From Chloroflexota bacterium (GTDB lineage Bacteria > Chloroflexota > Anaerolineae > Fen-1058), in contig JACRBO010000824.1 in assembly GCA_016219235.1 (NCBI GenBank), forward strand, positions 1 to 36,639: a DNA stretch of 36,639 nucleotides, given 5' to 3'. Shown one piece after another: positions 14,900 to 22,405 of the stretch. The notes below the pieces were generated by a model that was not told the DNA's origin, did no database searches, and was given only the letters and a program-made list of their open reading frames with translations. The translations under genes were made by a program, and so were the position numbers. Position 1 is the stretch's first letter, and each line of letters begins with the position of its first letter.

Positions 14900-14955
14900 T
14901 TGAGACGGTCAGCCGCCGATTTGAGACTCGCACACGTGATTGCGCTTTATACTGA
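14900..14955 (+). promoter_or_regulatory. Tandem-site promoter, copy 1
   Basis: TTGAGAC (14900-14906), 14 bases, TTGAGACTCG (14921-14930), 17 bases, TATACTGA (14948-14955). The -10 box is near-consensus; there is no normal -35, and the direct repeats are 21 bases apart (two helical turns), as expected for an activator-dependent promoter. The same arrangement with identical spacing occurs at 16636-16691. Confidence 0.65.
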
Positions 14956-14979
14956 CAGGCAAATCGAGGAGGTCTAACA

Positions 14980-15444
14980 TTGACGAATCACTCCAACAGC
15001 GCTGTGCCTTATGCAGCACCTGATGATCGGGCACGGGCCTCTGCCTGGTCAGTTGACATCACGCGCGTTGACGCCGGTCAGATCTTTGGGGCGCTGCCGC
15101 GCGCCGCGCCGCGCCGCTTCCGCTACATTACGGTGACGTTGGAGTATGCCTATCGGGGTGCGGGCCGCGCCGAGTTAGCCCCTGACACGATCGTGCTGAT
15201 GTGTGCGGGATCATCGCCGTTGCAGGGTCTGACCCAATCGCCCGGTGTCTACCTCGACGAAGAGACCGGACACGTGCTATGGCCCGGTGAAGAACTAATC
15301 GTGCTGTCGATTGCAGCGGACAGGCTTCAGCGGGCGACGCTGGTCTATGCGTTTCACGAAGACTGCCGGGAGTTTCGCCTGTATTTCCCGGAATGCGAGG
15401 GGATAGCGATCCGGCTTGAGGAGATGACTGGCGCAAAAACGTGA
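14980..15444 (+). CDS. Conserved-type hypothetical beta-sandwich protein
   Basis: The 154-residue protein starts at TTG 14980, chosen because a perfect AGGAGG (14967-14972) lies 7 bases upstream. I do not recognise a named family. The pattern of alternating strands (RFRYITVTLEYAYRG, then ELAPDTIVLMC, then YLDEETGHVLWPGEELIVLSIAADRLQRATLVYAF) resembles the DUF4352-like 'N-terminal strand, LxPGE, fxvp' immunoglobulin-like fold of exported proteins, but no signal peptide or membrane segment is seen. It is the only gene between the divergent STAND regulator and a convergent small-gene cluster, and is driven by the tandem TTGAGAC promoter. It is likely part of the same response as the surface proteins at 17-22 kb (inference from the shared promoter). 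Confidence 0.65.
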   Translation: MTNHSNSAVPYAAPDDRARASAWSVDITRVDAGQIFGALPRAAPRRFRYITVTLEYAYRGAGRAELAPDTIVLMCAGSSPLQGLTQSPGVYLDEETGHVLWPGEELIVLSIAADRLQRATLVYAFHEDCREFRLYFPECEGIAIRLEEMTGAKT

Positions 15445-15470
15445 TCCACGAAGGCCACGAAGAGCACGAA
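15438..15470. repeat. Nonamer tract (CCACGAAGG type)
   Basis: Three and a half units of a 9-base repeat (CCACGAAGG, CCACGAAGA, GCACGAAGA) begin at the end of the 14980 gene, immediately adjoining its TGA stop. The 15471-15545 remainder holds two direct copies of GGCGACAGCG and no ORF. Confidence 0.55.
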
Positions 15471-15545
15471 GAAACCATCATGCTCCTCGCTGGCGACAGC
15501 GTTTCATGGAAGCGTTGGCGACAGCGAGGGCAATGTTGCCCGGCA

Positions 15546-15821
15546 TTAGACGCCGGGAGTTGCCAACCGCTGCTTGACACGCGGGGCGGGCAGGCCGCGC
15601 AACAAGCCTTCGACGCTCAAGTCTTCGTCGATATCCGGCCAGTGAATGCCATACCCGCCGCCCGCCACTTGCCAGTGGGCGCGTTGTTGCGGTGTGGCAT
15701 GGAGTAAGCGCGGATACCAGGTGAGCGGCACACTGATCGTGCGTCCATCCAACAAGTCAACACGGAGGATGTCCCTGGTGCAGCGTACATCTTTCACTCG
15801 TTCACCGGGTTGTACGTCCAT
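15546..15821 (-). CDS. DUF2442-family protein
   Basis: The 91-residue protein matches DUF2442: VKDVRCTRDILRVDLLDGRTISVPLTWYPRLLHATPQQRAHWQ, then GYGIHWPDIDEDLSVEGLLRG. This small family is commonly encoded next to DUF4160 proteins in a toxin-antitoxin-like pair, as here. Activity is not established. The start at 15821 is chosen because GGTGGA lies 9 bases upstream; in-frame ATGs at 15830 and 15842 sit on or before that site. The chosen start overlaps the upstream DUF4160 gene by 20 bases, consistent with translational coupling. Confidence 0.85.
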   Translation of the reverse strand: MDVQPGERVKDVRCTRDILRVDLLDGRTISVPLTWYPRLLHATPQQRAHWQVAGGGYGIHWPDIDEDLSVEGLLRGLPAPRVKQRLATPGV

Positions 15822-16050
15822 ATTCAACATTCCACCTTTCAAGCAATTCGAATTGATGGGCGGCTACCAGATTTTCGATTTTACGCAACTCACTGGCGCT
15901 AAACCCAAGATTCCGGGCGAGGGCCACCGGACTGAGCCAAAACTTGGCCGACAATTCGTCGCGGTCGATATGAACATGCGGCGGTTCATGAATCAAATCA
16001 TGGCTGTAGAAATAAAACCGATAGGGGCCGACGCGAAGCACGGTAGGCAT
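15802..16050 (-). CDS. DUF4160-family protein
   Basis: The 82-residue protein fits DUF4160: MPTVLRVGPYRFYFYSHDLIHEPPHVHIDRDE, then AKFWLSPVALARNLGFSASELRKIENLV and the C-terminal FELLERWNVEYG. The His-rich E-PPHVH motif is the family signature. The internal ATG at 16050 is used because family members begin MPTVLR; the frame remains open to 16086. It is encoded directly upstream of, and overlaps, the DUF2442 gene. The pair is widespread and often called toxin-antitoxin-like, but no mechanism is assigned here. Confidence 0.85.
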   Translation of the reverse strand: MPTVLRVGPYRFYFYSHDLIHEPPHVHIDRDELSAKFWLSPVALARNLGFSASELRKIENLVAAHQFELLERWNVEYGRTTR

Positions 16051-16082
16051 AGGCGTAAAGTGTAATCTAGCGTGAAGCAGCG

Positions 16083-16469
16083 TCAAACCACGCCACGGAG
16101 GTTCTCTACTGAAAGTGAGGCACGTTCATAGAGCGTTTCGGCTCCCTTCAGCAGGTCTTCAGTTGTTCGCCGGTCGGCGATGGTGACTTCGCCGGTCGTG
16201 GCGTCGATGAGCAAGTGTCCAACCGTGCCGAGCACGCCGCGTTTGGAGGGCGCGCACTGCACCGGCACACGCCAGGCGACGGCGACGCCAGCCACCAGTT
16301 CCGGCTCGCCAGCGCACAGCTGATCGCCGGCCTGCATGATCAGATAGCGATTGGCCTTTTGCCGGGCGACATAGGCCGAGATATTGATCTGGGCCGTTAC
16401 TTCGATCTTGAGGCTGATCGTGCTCTGGCCCGTCAGCGGCCAACCGGGTAAGGTAATCTGCTGGCTCAT
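16083..16469 (-). CDS. Conserved hypothetical protein, PepSY-like strand pattern
   Basis: The 128-residue protein has an N-terminal strand region (QSTISLKIEVTAQINISAYVARQKANRYLIMQAG), then GEPELVAGVAVAWRVPVQCAPSKRGVLGTVGHLLIDATTGEV. The W-R-V-P-V ... G-x-V-G-x-L-x-I-D-A-x-TGEV segment is a pattern I associate with a conserved but unnamed family in Chloroflexota and cyanobacteria, reminiscent of PepSY domains, in which the TGEV strand closes the fold. No signal peptide. It precedes the DUF4160/DUF2442 pair by 32 bases on the same strand and is probably cotranscribed. The function is not known. Confidence 0.65.
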   Translation of the reverse strand: MSQQITLPGWPLTGQSTISLKIEVTAQINISAYVARQKANRYLIMQAGDQLCAGEPELVAGVAVAWRVPVQCAPSKRGVLGTVGHLLIDATTGEVTIADRRTTEDLLKGAETLYERASLSVENLRGVV

Positions 16470-16548
16470 GGGACACCTGCCTTTACTGTGACATGGACCG
16501 CTTGCACCGTCAGGGTAATTCTAACACAGACGCAGGCGAAATCCTCTC

Positions 16549-16590
16549 CCCCCTCTCCCGATTTGTGCTTTTCAAAATCGGGAGAGGGGG
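16549..16590. repeat. GGGAGAGGGG-type inverted repeat
   Basis: Perfect 16-base arms (16549-16564 and 16575-16590) around a 10-base loop, flanked by CTCTCCC and TTGGGGG. It lies in the 546-base gap between 16469 and 17016. It looks like a dispersed intergenic element rather than a terminator, as no T-tract follows on either strand. Confidence 0.65.
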
Positions 16591-16635
16591 TTGGGGGCAA
16601 GTGTGCCGCATGCTTCTGGCGGCGTGAGGCGTAAC

Positions 16636-16691
16636 TTGAGACACTTTCCCCCAATTCTGAGACTCGCCGCTTGACTTTGCCCGTATACTGA
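16636..16691 (+). promoter_or_regulatory. Tandem-site promoter, copy 2
   Basis: TTGAGAC (16636-16642), 14 bases, CTGAGACTCG (16657-16666), 17 bases, TATACTGA (16684-16691): the same elements and spacings as at 14900-14955, while the spacer sequences differ. The predicted transcript has a ~320-base leader before the gene at 17016, and the leader includes a small hairpin (16933-16950). Confidence 0.65.
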
Positions 16692-16964
16692 AAACATCGA
16701 CCGCCGCTGCTGTGAGCATTTAATCCGCCATTGACGATCTGCTTGAGTCCGACGTGCCCGATTTCCCCCCGACGGCCCGGCTTTAACGGCAGGTCATCGG
16801 GATCGAGTGGAACGGTGGGTGCGGATTAGATGGAGACAGGAGGCCCGCCTATCGCCATGTTTACTTGTGCTCCGTCATTCCCGCGTGCTTCCGCCTGGAT
16901 GCCCGACAACAGCATACGGGCACACTTGCACCCACTGTCCTTAGACAGTGCGGCGTGACGGATC

Positions 16965-17001
16965 GATCAATCAGCAATCAACAATCAGAAATCCACAATC
17001 C
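16965..17001. repeat. Heptamer tract upstream of the propeller-like gene
   Basis: ATCAATC, AGCAATC, AACAATC, AGAAATC, CACAATC units at an exact 7-base period, ending just before the AAAAGGAG ribosome binding site of the gene at 17016. Confidence 0.75.
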
Positions 17002-17015
17002 AAAAGGAGTTTGCC

Positions 17016-18596
17016 ATGCGTACCAAATTGTCTCTGTCCCTCGTTGTGATCGTTGTGCTGCTCGCCACGGTGAGCGGCGCGAACGCCCGCTTTGGCGCGA
17101 CGGCGCCGACGGCGCCCCAGGCCGCCGTCGGATCGGGGTTCACCTTTCAGGGTCAACTGAAGAACGCCGGCGCGACCGTCAACGGCAACTGCGATATGAC
17201 CTTCCGCCTGTATGACGCTGCCGCCACCGGCGCACAGATTGGCAGCACCATCACCGCGACTGTGCCCGTGAGCAACAGCCTGTTCACGGTGATGTTGAAC
17301 ACCAACGGCGAATATGGCGCGAACGCCTTCAACGGATACGCCCGCTGGTTGGAAGTGGGCGTGAAATGCGCAGGCGACCCGGCCTTCACCACGCTCTCGC
17401 CGCGTCAGCAGATCACGGCTGCACCGTATGCACAATACTCATTGACAGGGAACAGCGCACCACACACACCGCATGTGCCGTTGTATCGTCCACAGACGCT
17501 TGACCTGGCGACGGTAGATCCGCAGCTGAAAGGCTTTAACGGTGCCTTTACCGACGGTCAGTATGGCTACTTTGTCCCAGGCTCTGACGGCATAAGTTAC
17601 GTTGGCAAAGTAGCACGGGTGGATCTAAACAGCTACATTACGACCAGCGTAACGGTACTCGATTTGACAACCGTTGATGCTGCACTCAAAGCATTTGCAA
17701 GTGGTTTCTCGGATGGGCGCTATGGCTATTTTGTGCCAAATTCCGGCAGGAGCTCTGGCAAGGTAGCGCGGCTGGACTTGCAGAACTTTAGCGTCGCCGG
17801 TGTGACTGTGCTCGATCTGACCACGGTTGACCCTACATTGATCGGTTTCGCTGGCGGTTTTAGCGATGGCCACTATGCTTACTTAGCTCCGGAAACGCCC
17901 TTTCTTAGCAAAGTCGTGCGAATTAATTTACAAGACTTTAGCTCCACTGGCGTATCTGTACTCGATCTGGCTATGGTCGACCCCGCGTTGAAAGGGTTCT
18001 TGGGTGGCTTTACCGACGGACGCTATGGGTACTTTGTGCCTTATCGTAATCCTTCTTTCTTTGGAAAGCTTGTGCGAGTGGACTTGCAGAACTTCGCCGC
18101 TAGCGGCGTAACCGTGCTTGACCTTGCATCAATTGATTCTAGTCTTGTCGGTTTCGCCGGTGGCTTTACCGATGGTCGTTATGGTTACATCGTGCCTAAC
18201 GGAGCCAGCGACTTCACGCAACACGGCAAGTTCGTGCGTGTGGATTTGCAGAACTTTAGCACCGGTGGCGTAACGGTTCTTGATCTCACGACGGTCAACC
18301 CTAGTCTCAGAGGTTACCATGGTGGCGTCGCAATAGGGGGCTATGCGTATATCTTTCCGTACTACAATTCGGTTAGCGTCGGACATGGAGAAATTGTCCG
18401 CGTTGACTTGCAGAATTTTAGCGCAAGCGGAGTAACGTACCTCGACACGTCACTGACTGACTCGGGGCTAAAAGGCTTCTACGGTGGTTTCACGGACGGA
18501 CAGTTTATCTACCTTTCGCCGTATGCCTCTGACGACACCACGACTCAAGGCAAAGTCGCCCGCATCCAACTGTTCTCCGGCGCAGGTGCGCCATGA
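17016..18596 (+). CDS. Exported protein with seven ~51-residue repeats (putative beta-propeller)
   Basis: The 526-residue protein has a signal peptide (1-25, cleavage near ANA). Residues ~42-145 form a domain common in Chloroflexota secreted proteins (FTFQGQLKNAGATVNG, then MTFRLYDAAATGAQIGST, then RWLEVGVKC, LSPRQQITAAPYAQY). From ~160 to the end there are seven tandem repeats of about 51 residues with consensus LDLTTVDPxLxGFxGGFxDGxYGYFVP and GKxVRVDLQNFSxxGVTV. Repeat length and strand pattern suggest a seven-bladed propeller, but the fold is inferred. No catalytic motif is seen; a binding or adhesion role outside the cell is likely. AAAAGGAG precedes the ATG. It lies 64 bases upstream of the C11 peptidase gene, so the two probably form an operon under the tandem-site promoter. 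Confidence 0.75.
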   Translation: MRTKLSLSLVVIVVLLATVSGANARFGATAPTAPQAAVGSGFTFQGQLKNAGATVNGNCDMTFRLYDAAATGAQIGSTITATVPVSNSLFTVMLNTNGEYGANAFNGYARWLEVGVKCAGDPAFTTLSPRQQITAAPYAQYSLTGNSAPHTPHVPLYRPQTLDLATVDPQLKGFNGAFTDGQYGYFVPGSDGISYVGKVARVDLNSYITTSVTVLDLTTVDAALKAFASGFSDGRYGYFVPNSGRSSGKVARLDLQNFSVAGVTVLDLTTVDPTLIGFAGGFSDGHYAYLAPETPFLSKVVRINLQDFSSTGVSVLDLAMVDPALKGFLGGFTDGRYGYFVPYRNPSFFGKLVRVDLQNFAASGVTVLDLASIDSSLVGFAGGFTDGRYGYIVPNGASDFTQHGKFVRVDLQNFSTGGVTVLDLTTVNPSLRGYHGGVAIGGYAYIFPYYNSVSVGHGEIVRVDLQNFSASGVTYLDTSLTDSGLKGFYGGFTDGQFIYLSPYASDDTTTQGKVARIQLFSGAGAP

Positions 18597-18660
18597 AATC
18601 GGCTGCAATTGAAATCGTCGAACCGCTTTCAGCTTGCCGCGACACTTCAGGAGGCACGCC

Positions 18661-21600
18661 ATGAAGCCTAACATCTCAACTCGAACTCCATTAGTTCTTC
18701 TCAGCCTGATCGTCGGCCTTGCGCTTGCACTGCCCGCACTCGCGACGACACTGAACGGCGCTTACACACTCGATCGATTCGCCATCAGCAATGGCGGCGG
18801 AACGTCGGCGGGCGGCGCATATTCGCTCAACAGCAGCATGGGTCAATCGATGGCCGGTTCGTTGAGCGGGGGAGCCTATCGACTCAACGTCGGCTACTGG
18901 CCGGAAGTTGCTGAAACTGTGAACGTCTCGCCCACGCTCGATCTCGCCAAGTTGGTGTCATCACCGACGGCCGCGCCGGGACAAGCGATCACCTTCACGC
19001 TCACCTTCACGGCCACCGGCCCGACGGCGATTCCGGCCATCCTCACTGACACATTGCCAGGCGGCCTAACCTACGTCAACGGCAGCGTCACCGGTGGTGC
19101 AACTTACGATTCGGCCACGCGCCAGATTCGCTTCGCCGGATCGATCGGGACGGGCGCACCGACGATCATTACCTATCGCGCCACGGTTGATCTCGGCGTG
19201 TCGGCGGGCAGCGTGCTCGCCAATGCCGCCATCGCCACGTACCTCATCGACGGCCAGACTTACGAAGTGCAGCGCACGGCGGCGGTGGTCGTGCCCAACC
19301 CCGCGACCTTCTCCACACTGGTGTTGATCTACGCCAACGGCGATAACAACCTGGCGTCCAAGACGATCGCGCTGCTCAACAACGCGGAGAAATCGGCGGC
19401 GAACCCGAACGCGGTAACGTTGCTGCTGCTCGACGGTCCAGCCGATAACGACGCACGGCTCTATCGGCTGGGTGAAGACGCCGACGATAGCTGCCCCAAC
19501 TTCGCCAATCCCACCTGCGATGGCCGCTACGTGTTAGGCCAAAATCTGTGGGCGTGGAGTGACGATACGGCCAATCCCTACAGCCTGAGTGAATTCCTCA
19601 AGAGCGCCATCCGCGCCTATCCCAATGCGGGGCAGGTGATCGTCTCGCTCGTCGGGCACGGTTCCGGTTGGTATCCCGATGCCTTGCCCGGTCAGCCCAG
19701 CGCGTGGGATGGTCAACCCGGCGGCCTGCTGTGGGATGAACATCCGCGCAGTTACCTGACGACGAAGGCGCTGGGGCAAGCGCTGCGCTGGGCGGTTCAG
19801 GCCACGGGCGTCAAAGTCGATCTGCTCTACCTGGACGCCTGCCTGATGGCGATGTCCGAAGTGGCCTACGAAGTGAGTGACAGCGTGGACTATGTGCTCG
19901 CGTCCGAAAACTGGAGTTGGGCCGCGTTCCCGTACGACGCCTATCTGGGCACCGCCGTGCTGGACGGCGTGCAGAGCGCGTCCGCCATCGGCGCGGACTG
20001 GCTGGCGATTCAGGCCAATCTATTGCGTGGCAATGCCTATCCCTTCACGCTATCGCTGATCGATGCGGCGCAGATGAACGGCGTGCGCTCGGCGGTCGAG
20101 TCACTGGCGACGGCGATCAGCGGGACGCTGCCGGCCGATCGGGGCAAGTTGATCGCCGCGCAAACGGCTGACATCTGCTTCGATAGCGATCAAAACGGGT
20201 TCATCACCACCGCCGATAATGCCTGTGATCTGAGCGGTCTGGCGCGAAATCTCGCCGACCGTTACTCAGGCAACCCGGCCGTGATCGGCGCGGCGAATGG
20301 GGTTCAAACCGCGGTCGCCACTGCCGTGTTGATCGAAGATCATCAGAACGGTGTGCCCTATGTTCACTCGACCGCCCAATGGATGTGGAGTGATCTCGGC
20401 GGCCTCAGCTTGTACACACCCTTCCAGGTGGATGATTGGAAGCGCGGTTTCTACACCGCCGATCACCTGCGCTTCGCGCAGAACGGTCAGTGGGGGGCGC
20501 TGCTCAACGCCTTCTGGAACGCGGCCCCGCCACCGCCGTGTCCCGATTGCGCGCCGCCGCCCCCGCCGCTCGATCCCGCGCCGATCAGTTTGCAGGCGCA
20601 AGCGGGGCAAGATCGTGTGCTGCTGACCTGGTCGCTCGATCAGCCCGTGAGTACGCTCGTCGGCTATCACGTCCTGCGCGCCATCACCAGCACCACACCC
20701 ATCACGCTGACGACGACGCCCGTGGCAGCCAGTCCGTACATCGATGCCAGCGGCCTCGTGACGGGCACACAATACTGCTATCAGGTAAACGGCGTCAGCG
20801 CCAACGGCACGGTGGTCGCCCGATCGGCCATCGCCTGCGCGACGTTCGGTCAGTTCGAACTGTCGATACCCGATATGTCCGCGGCTCCGGGCGCAACCGG
20901 TGTGCTCGTGCCCATCAACGGCAAGGGCGGTAACGGCCTATGTATCGCGGGACTGCAAGCCTCGATCGCGTATAGCCCATCGCTAGTCTCGCCCACCGGC
21001 CTGGTCTCGCCGACAGTCTACACGCAGGGCTATGACTTCACAGCCAACACCGGCACGTCGGGCCGTGTCATTGTCGTGTTGACCAGTCCGACCTGCACGC
21101 CGTTGTATGGTTCGGGCACGTTGTTCAATGTCGGCTTCAACGTCAGCGGCGGTACTGGACAGACCAGCCCGCTCGACTTCATCACGGGCATCACGTACAC
21201 GGTGATCTATGATGACAACGATCTGCTGCATCCGATACCGCTGGCGCTCGACAACGGCTCGCTGTTGATCCGCAACGCCTTCGTGCGCGGTGATGTGAAC
21301 GGCGATGAGGCGGTGAACGTAGGTGACGCAGCGATGGCGACTCAAATCGCATCCGGTCGGATCACACCCACGCCCGATCAGCAGACAGCCTGCGATGTCA
21401 ATGGCGACGGCGCGTGCTCAGCCGCCGATGTGACGCTCATTCGCTGCTACGTCGCGGGCGGTTCGTGGACAGGTTGCGGCGGACTGGCAACCTCAAGCAT
21501 CCAGAGCGGAATGAAGCAAAGCGAAATGCAGTCGAAGGATGTGGCAGCCGCCAACACGCCGGTGCGGATTGGCCTCGGCGCAGCCAACGTGGGCGCGGGT

Positions 21601-21975
21601 CAAATATTGACCGTGCCGGTGACCATCCAGAACGGCGCGGACCTGGCGGGCGGCACGCTCACTTTCCAGTACGATCCAGATCAACTGACGTTTGACGCTG
21701 CCTCACTCACGTCGTTGACGACGGGCTTCAACGTGCAGGCGCATGTGTCGCAGCCCGGCCTCGTGCGGGTCGTGCTGGCGCGCGGCACCGCGATCGGCGG
21801 CGATGGGACGCTGCTACAACTGCGCTTCACCAACGCAAGCAGTGCGGCCTCACTCCGCATCGTCGGCGCGAGTCTCAACGACAATGTGGGCCGCGACTTC
21901 GCGACCTCGGCGCTGCAGAAGCAAATCGAGATTGTGACGTGGCATACGTTGTTCCTGCCGTTGGTGCGACGGTAA
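18661..21975 (+). CDS. Exported clostripain-like (C11) peptidase with cohesin and dockerin modules
   Basis: The protein has 1104 residues with a signal peptide (1-29). A short GGGTSAGGAYSLN repeat domain (31-82) is followed by a DUF11-type Ig domain (~90-212). The C11/clostripain-like peptidase domain spans ~217-620: YANGDNNL, His333 in VGHGSGW and Cys394 in LYLDACLMAMSE form the dyad. After a proline-rich linker (622-638) come an FN3-like domain (~640-728), a cohesin-like domain (~731-870), a type I dockerin with two calcium loops (DVNGDEAVNVGD 878-889, DVNGDGACSAAD 912-923) and a second cohesin-like domain (~967-1090). The tail is HTLFLPLVRR. The ATG at 18661 has AGGAGG 6 bases upstream. 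An extracellular Arg/Lys-specific peptidase or self-processing scaffold is the likely role. Carrying both cohesin and dockerin on one chain is unusual. Confidence 0.85.
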   Translation: MKPNISTRTPLVLLSLIVGLALALPALATTLNGAYTLDRFAISNGGGTSAGGAYSLNSSMGQSMAGSLSGGAYRLNVGYWPEVAETVNVSPTLDLAKLVSSPTAAPGQAITFTLTFTATGPTAIPAILTDTLPGGLTYVNGSVTGGATYDSATRQIRFAGSIGTGAPTIITYRATVDLGVSAGSVLANAAIATYLIDGQTYEVQRTAAVVVPNPATFSTLVLIYANGDNNLASKTIALLNNAEKSAANPNAVTLLLLDGPADNDARLYRLGEDADDSCPNFANPTCDGRYVLGQNLWAWSDDTANPYSLSEFLKSAIRAYPNAGQVIVSLVGHGSGWYPDALPGQPSAWDGQPGGLLWDEHPRSYLTTKALGQALRWAVQATGVKVDLLYLDACLMAMSEVAYEVSDSVDYVLASENWSWAAFPYDAYLGTAVLDGVQSASAIGADWLAIQANLLRGNAYPFTLSLIDAAQMNGVRSAVESLATAISGTLPADRGKLIAAQTADICFDSDQNGFITTADNACDLSGLARNLADRYSGNPAVIGAANGVQTAVATAVLIEDHQNGVPYVHSTAQWMWSDLGGLSLYTPFQVDDWKRGFYTADHLRFAQNGQWGALLNAFWNAAPPPPCPDCAPPPPPLDPAPISLQAQAGQDRVLLTWSLDQPVSTLVGYHVLRAITSTTPITLTTTPVAASPYIDASGLVTGTQYCYQVNGVSANGTVVARSAIACATFGQFELSIPDMSAAPGATGVLVPINGKGGNGLCIAGLQASIAYSPSLVSPTGLVSPTVYTQGYDFTANTGTSGRVIVVLTSPTCTPLYGSGTLFNVGFNVSGGTGQTSPLDFITGITYTVIYDDNDLLHPIPLALDNGSLLIRNAFVRGDVNGDEAVNVGDAAMATQIASGRITPTPDQQTACDVNGDGACSAADVTLIRCYVAGGSWTGCGGLATSSIQSGMKQSEMQSKDVAAANTPVRIGLGAANVGAGQILTVPVTIQNGADLAGGTLTFQYDPDQLTFDAASLTSLTTGFNVQAHVSQPGLVRVVLARGTAIGGDGTLLQLRFTNASSAASLRIVGASLNDNVGRDFATSALQKQIEIVTWHTLFLPLVRR

Positions 21976-22004
21976 AGCAATAGCGGTCAGATTGAAGCAA
22001 CAGT

Positions 22005-22047
22005 AAAAGCGCTCGCTCATCAAGATCATCGATGAGTGAGCGCTTTT
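22005..22047 (+). terminator. Intrinsic terminator after the C11 peptidase gene
   Basis: A 17-base stem (22005-22021 with 22031-22047, one mismatch) with a 9-base loop ends in CTTTT, 30 bases after the stop codon. It closes the 17016-21975 operon. Confidence 0.85.
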
Positions 22048-22103
22048 ATGATCGGAACCGATCAGTTGTGGGCCGTGCTGCGCCATGATCATCCTGCCAG
22101 CCA

Positions 22104-22172
22104 CTCACCGACCTCGCCGCCACATTGATCGCCCACGAACTCCGCACACCGCTGCACATCCTCCAGGAGGAA
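22104..22172 (+). pseudogene. Histidine-kinase dimerisation-domain remnant
   Basis: In one frame the sequence reads LTDLAATLIAHELRTPLHIL followed by QEE. IAHELRTPL is the HisKA H-box, with the phospho-accepting His codon at 22134-22136. The frame is closed by a TGA at 22086-22088 upstream and loses similarity after QEEAAP, so about 25 codons of a two-component sensor kinase are left. A short frame (22125-22325) runs through it but is not a gene. The rest of 22173-22405 has a TATACT hexamer and no gene that I can support. Confidence 0.55.
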
Positions 22173-22405
22173 GCAGCCCCATGCAGTCGCGCCATGTCCG
22201 GCGCGCAGCGCATTTCTAGGCATGGAACGAATACTCGTGTATACTATGTGTGTTCAGAACGGTACAAATTCAATAACGACATCGGCAGCCACATGCTTGC
22301 TGCCCGTCGAACCGCTGCAGATTGATTCCCGTACTTTGTCAAGAAAAGATCATTCGGCCTTAACACGAGTTTATTCGGCGGGGGGTAACATCGGGTTGGT
22401 GAGTC

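Noticed and set aside
16857..16959. A 33-codon ORF with an AGGAGG upstream
   Set aside because: The spacing to the ribosome binding site is long, the peptide has no features, and the sequence looks like dispersed intergenic repeat with a small hairpin (16933-16950).
22240..22270. Possible SOS-type box around GTTC-A-GAAC
   Set aside because: The half-sites are separated by a single base and point outward, which does not match known LexA operators. No SOS gene follows.
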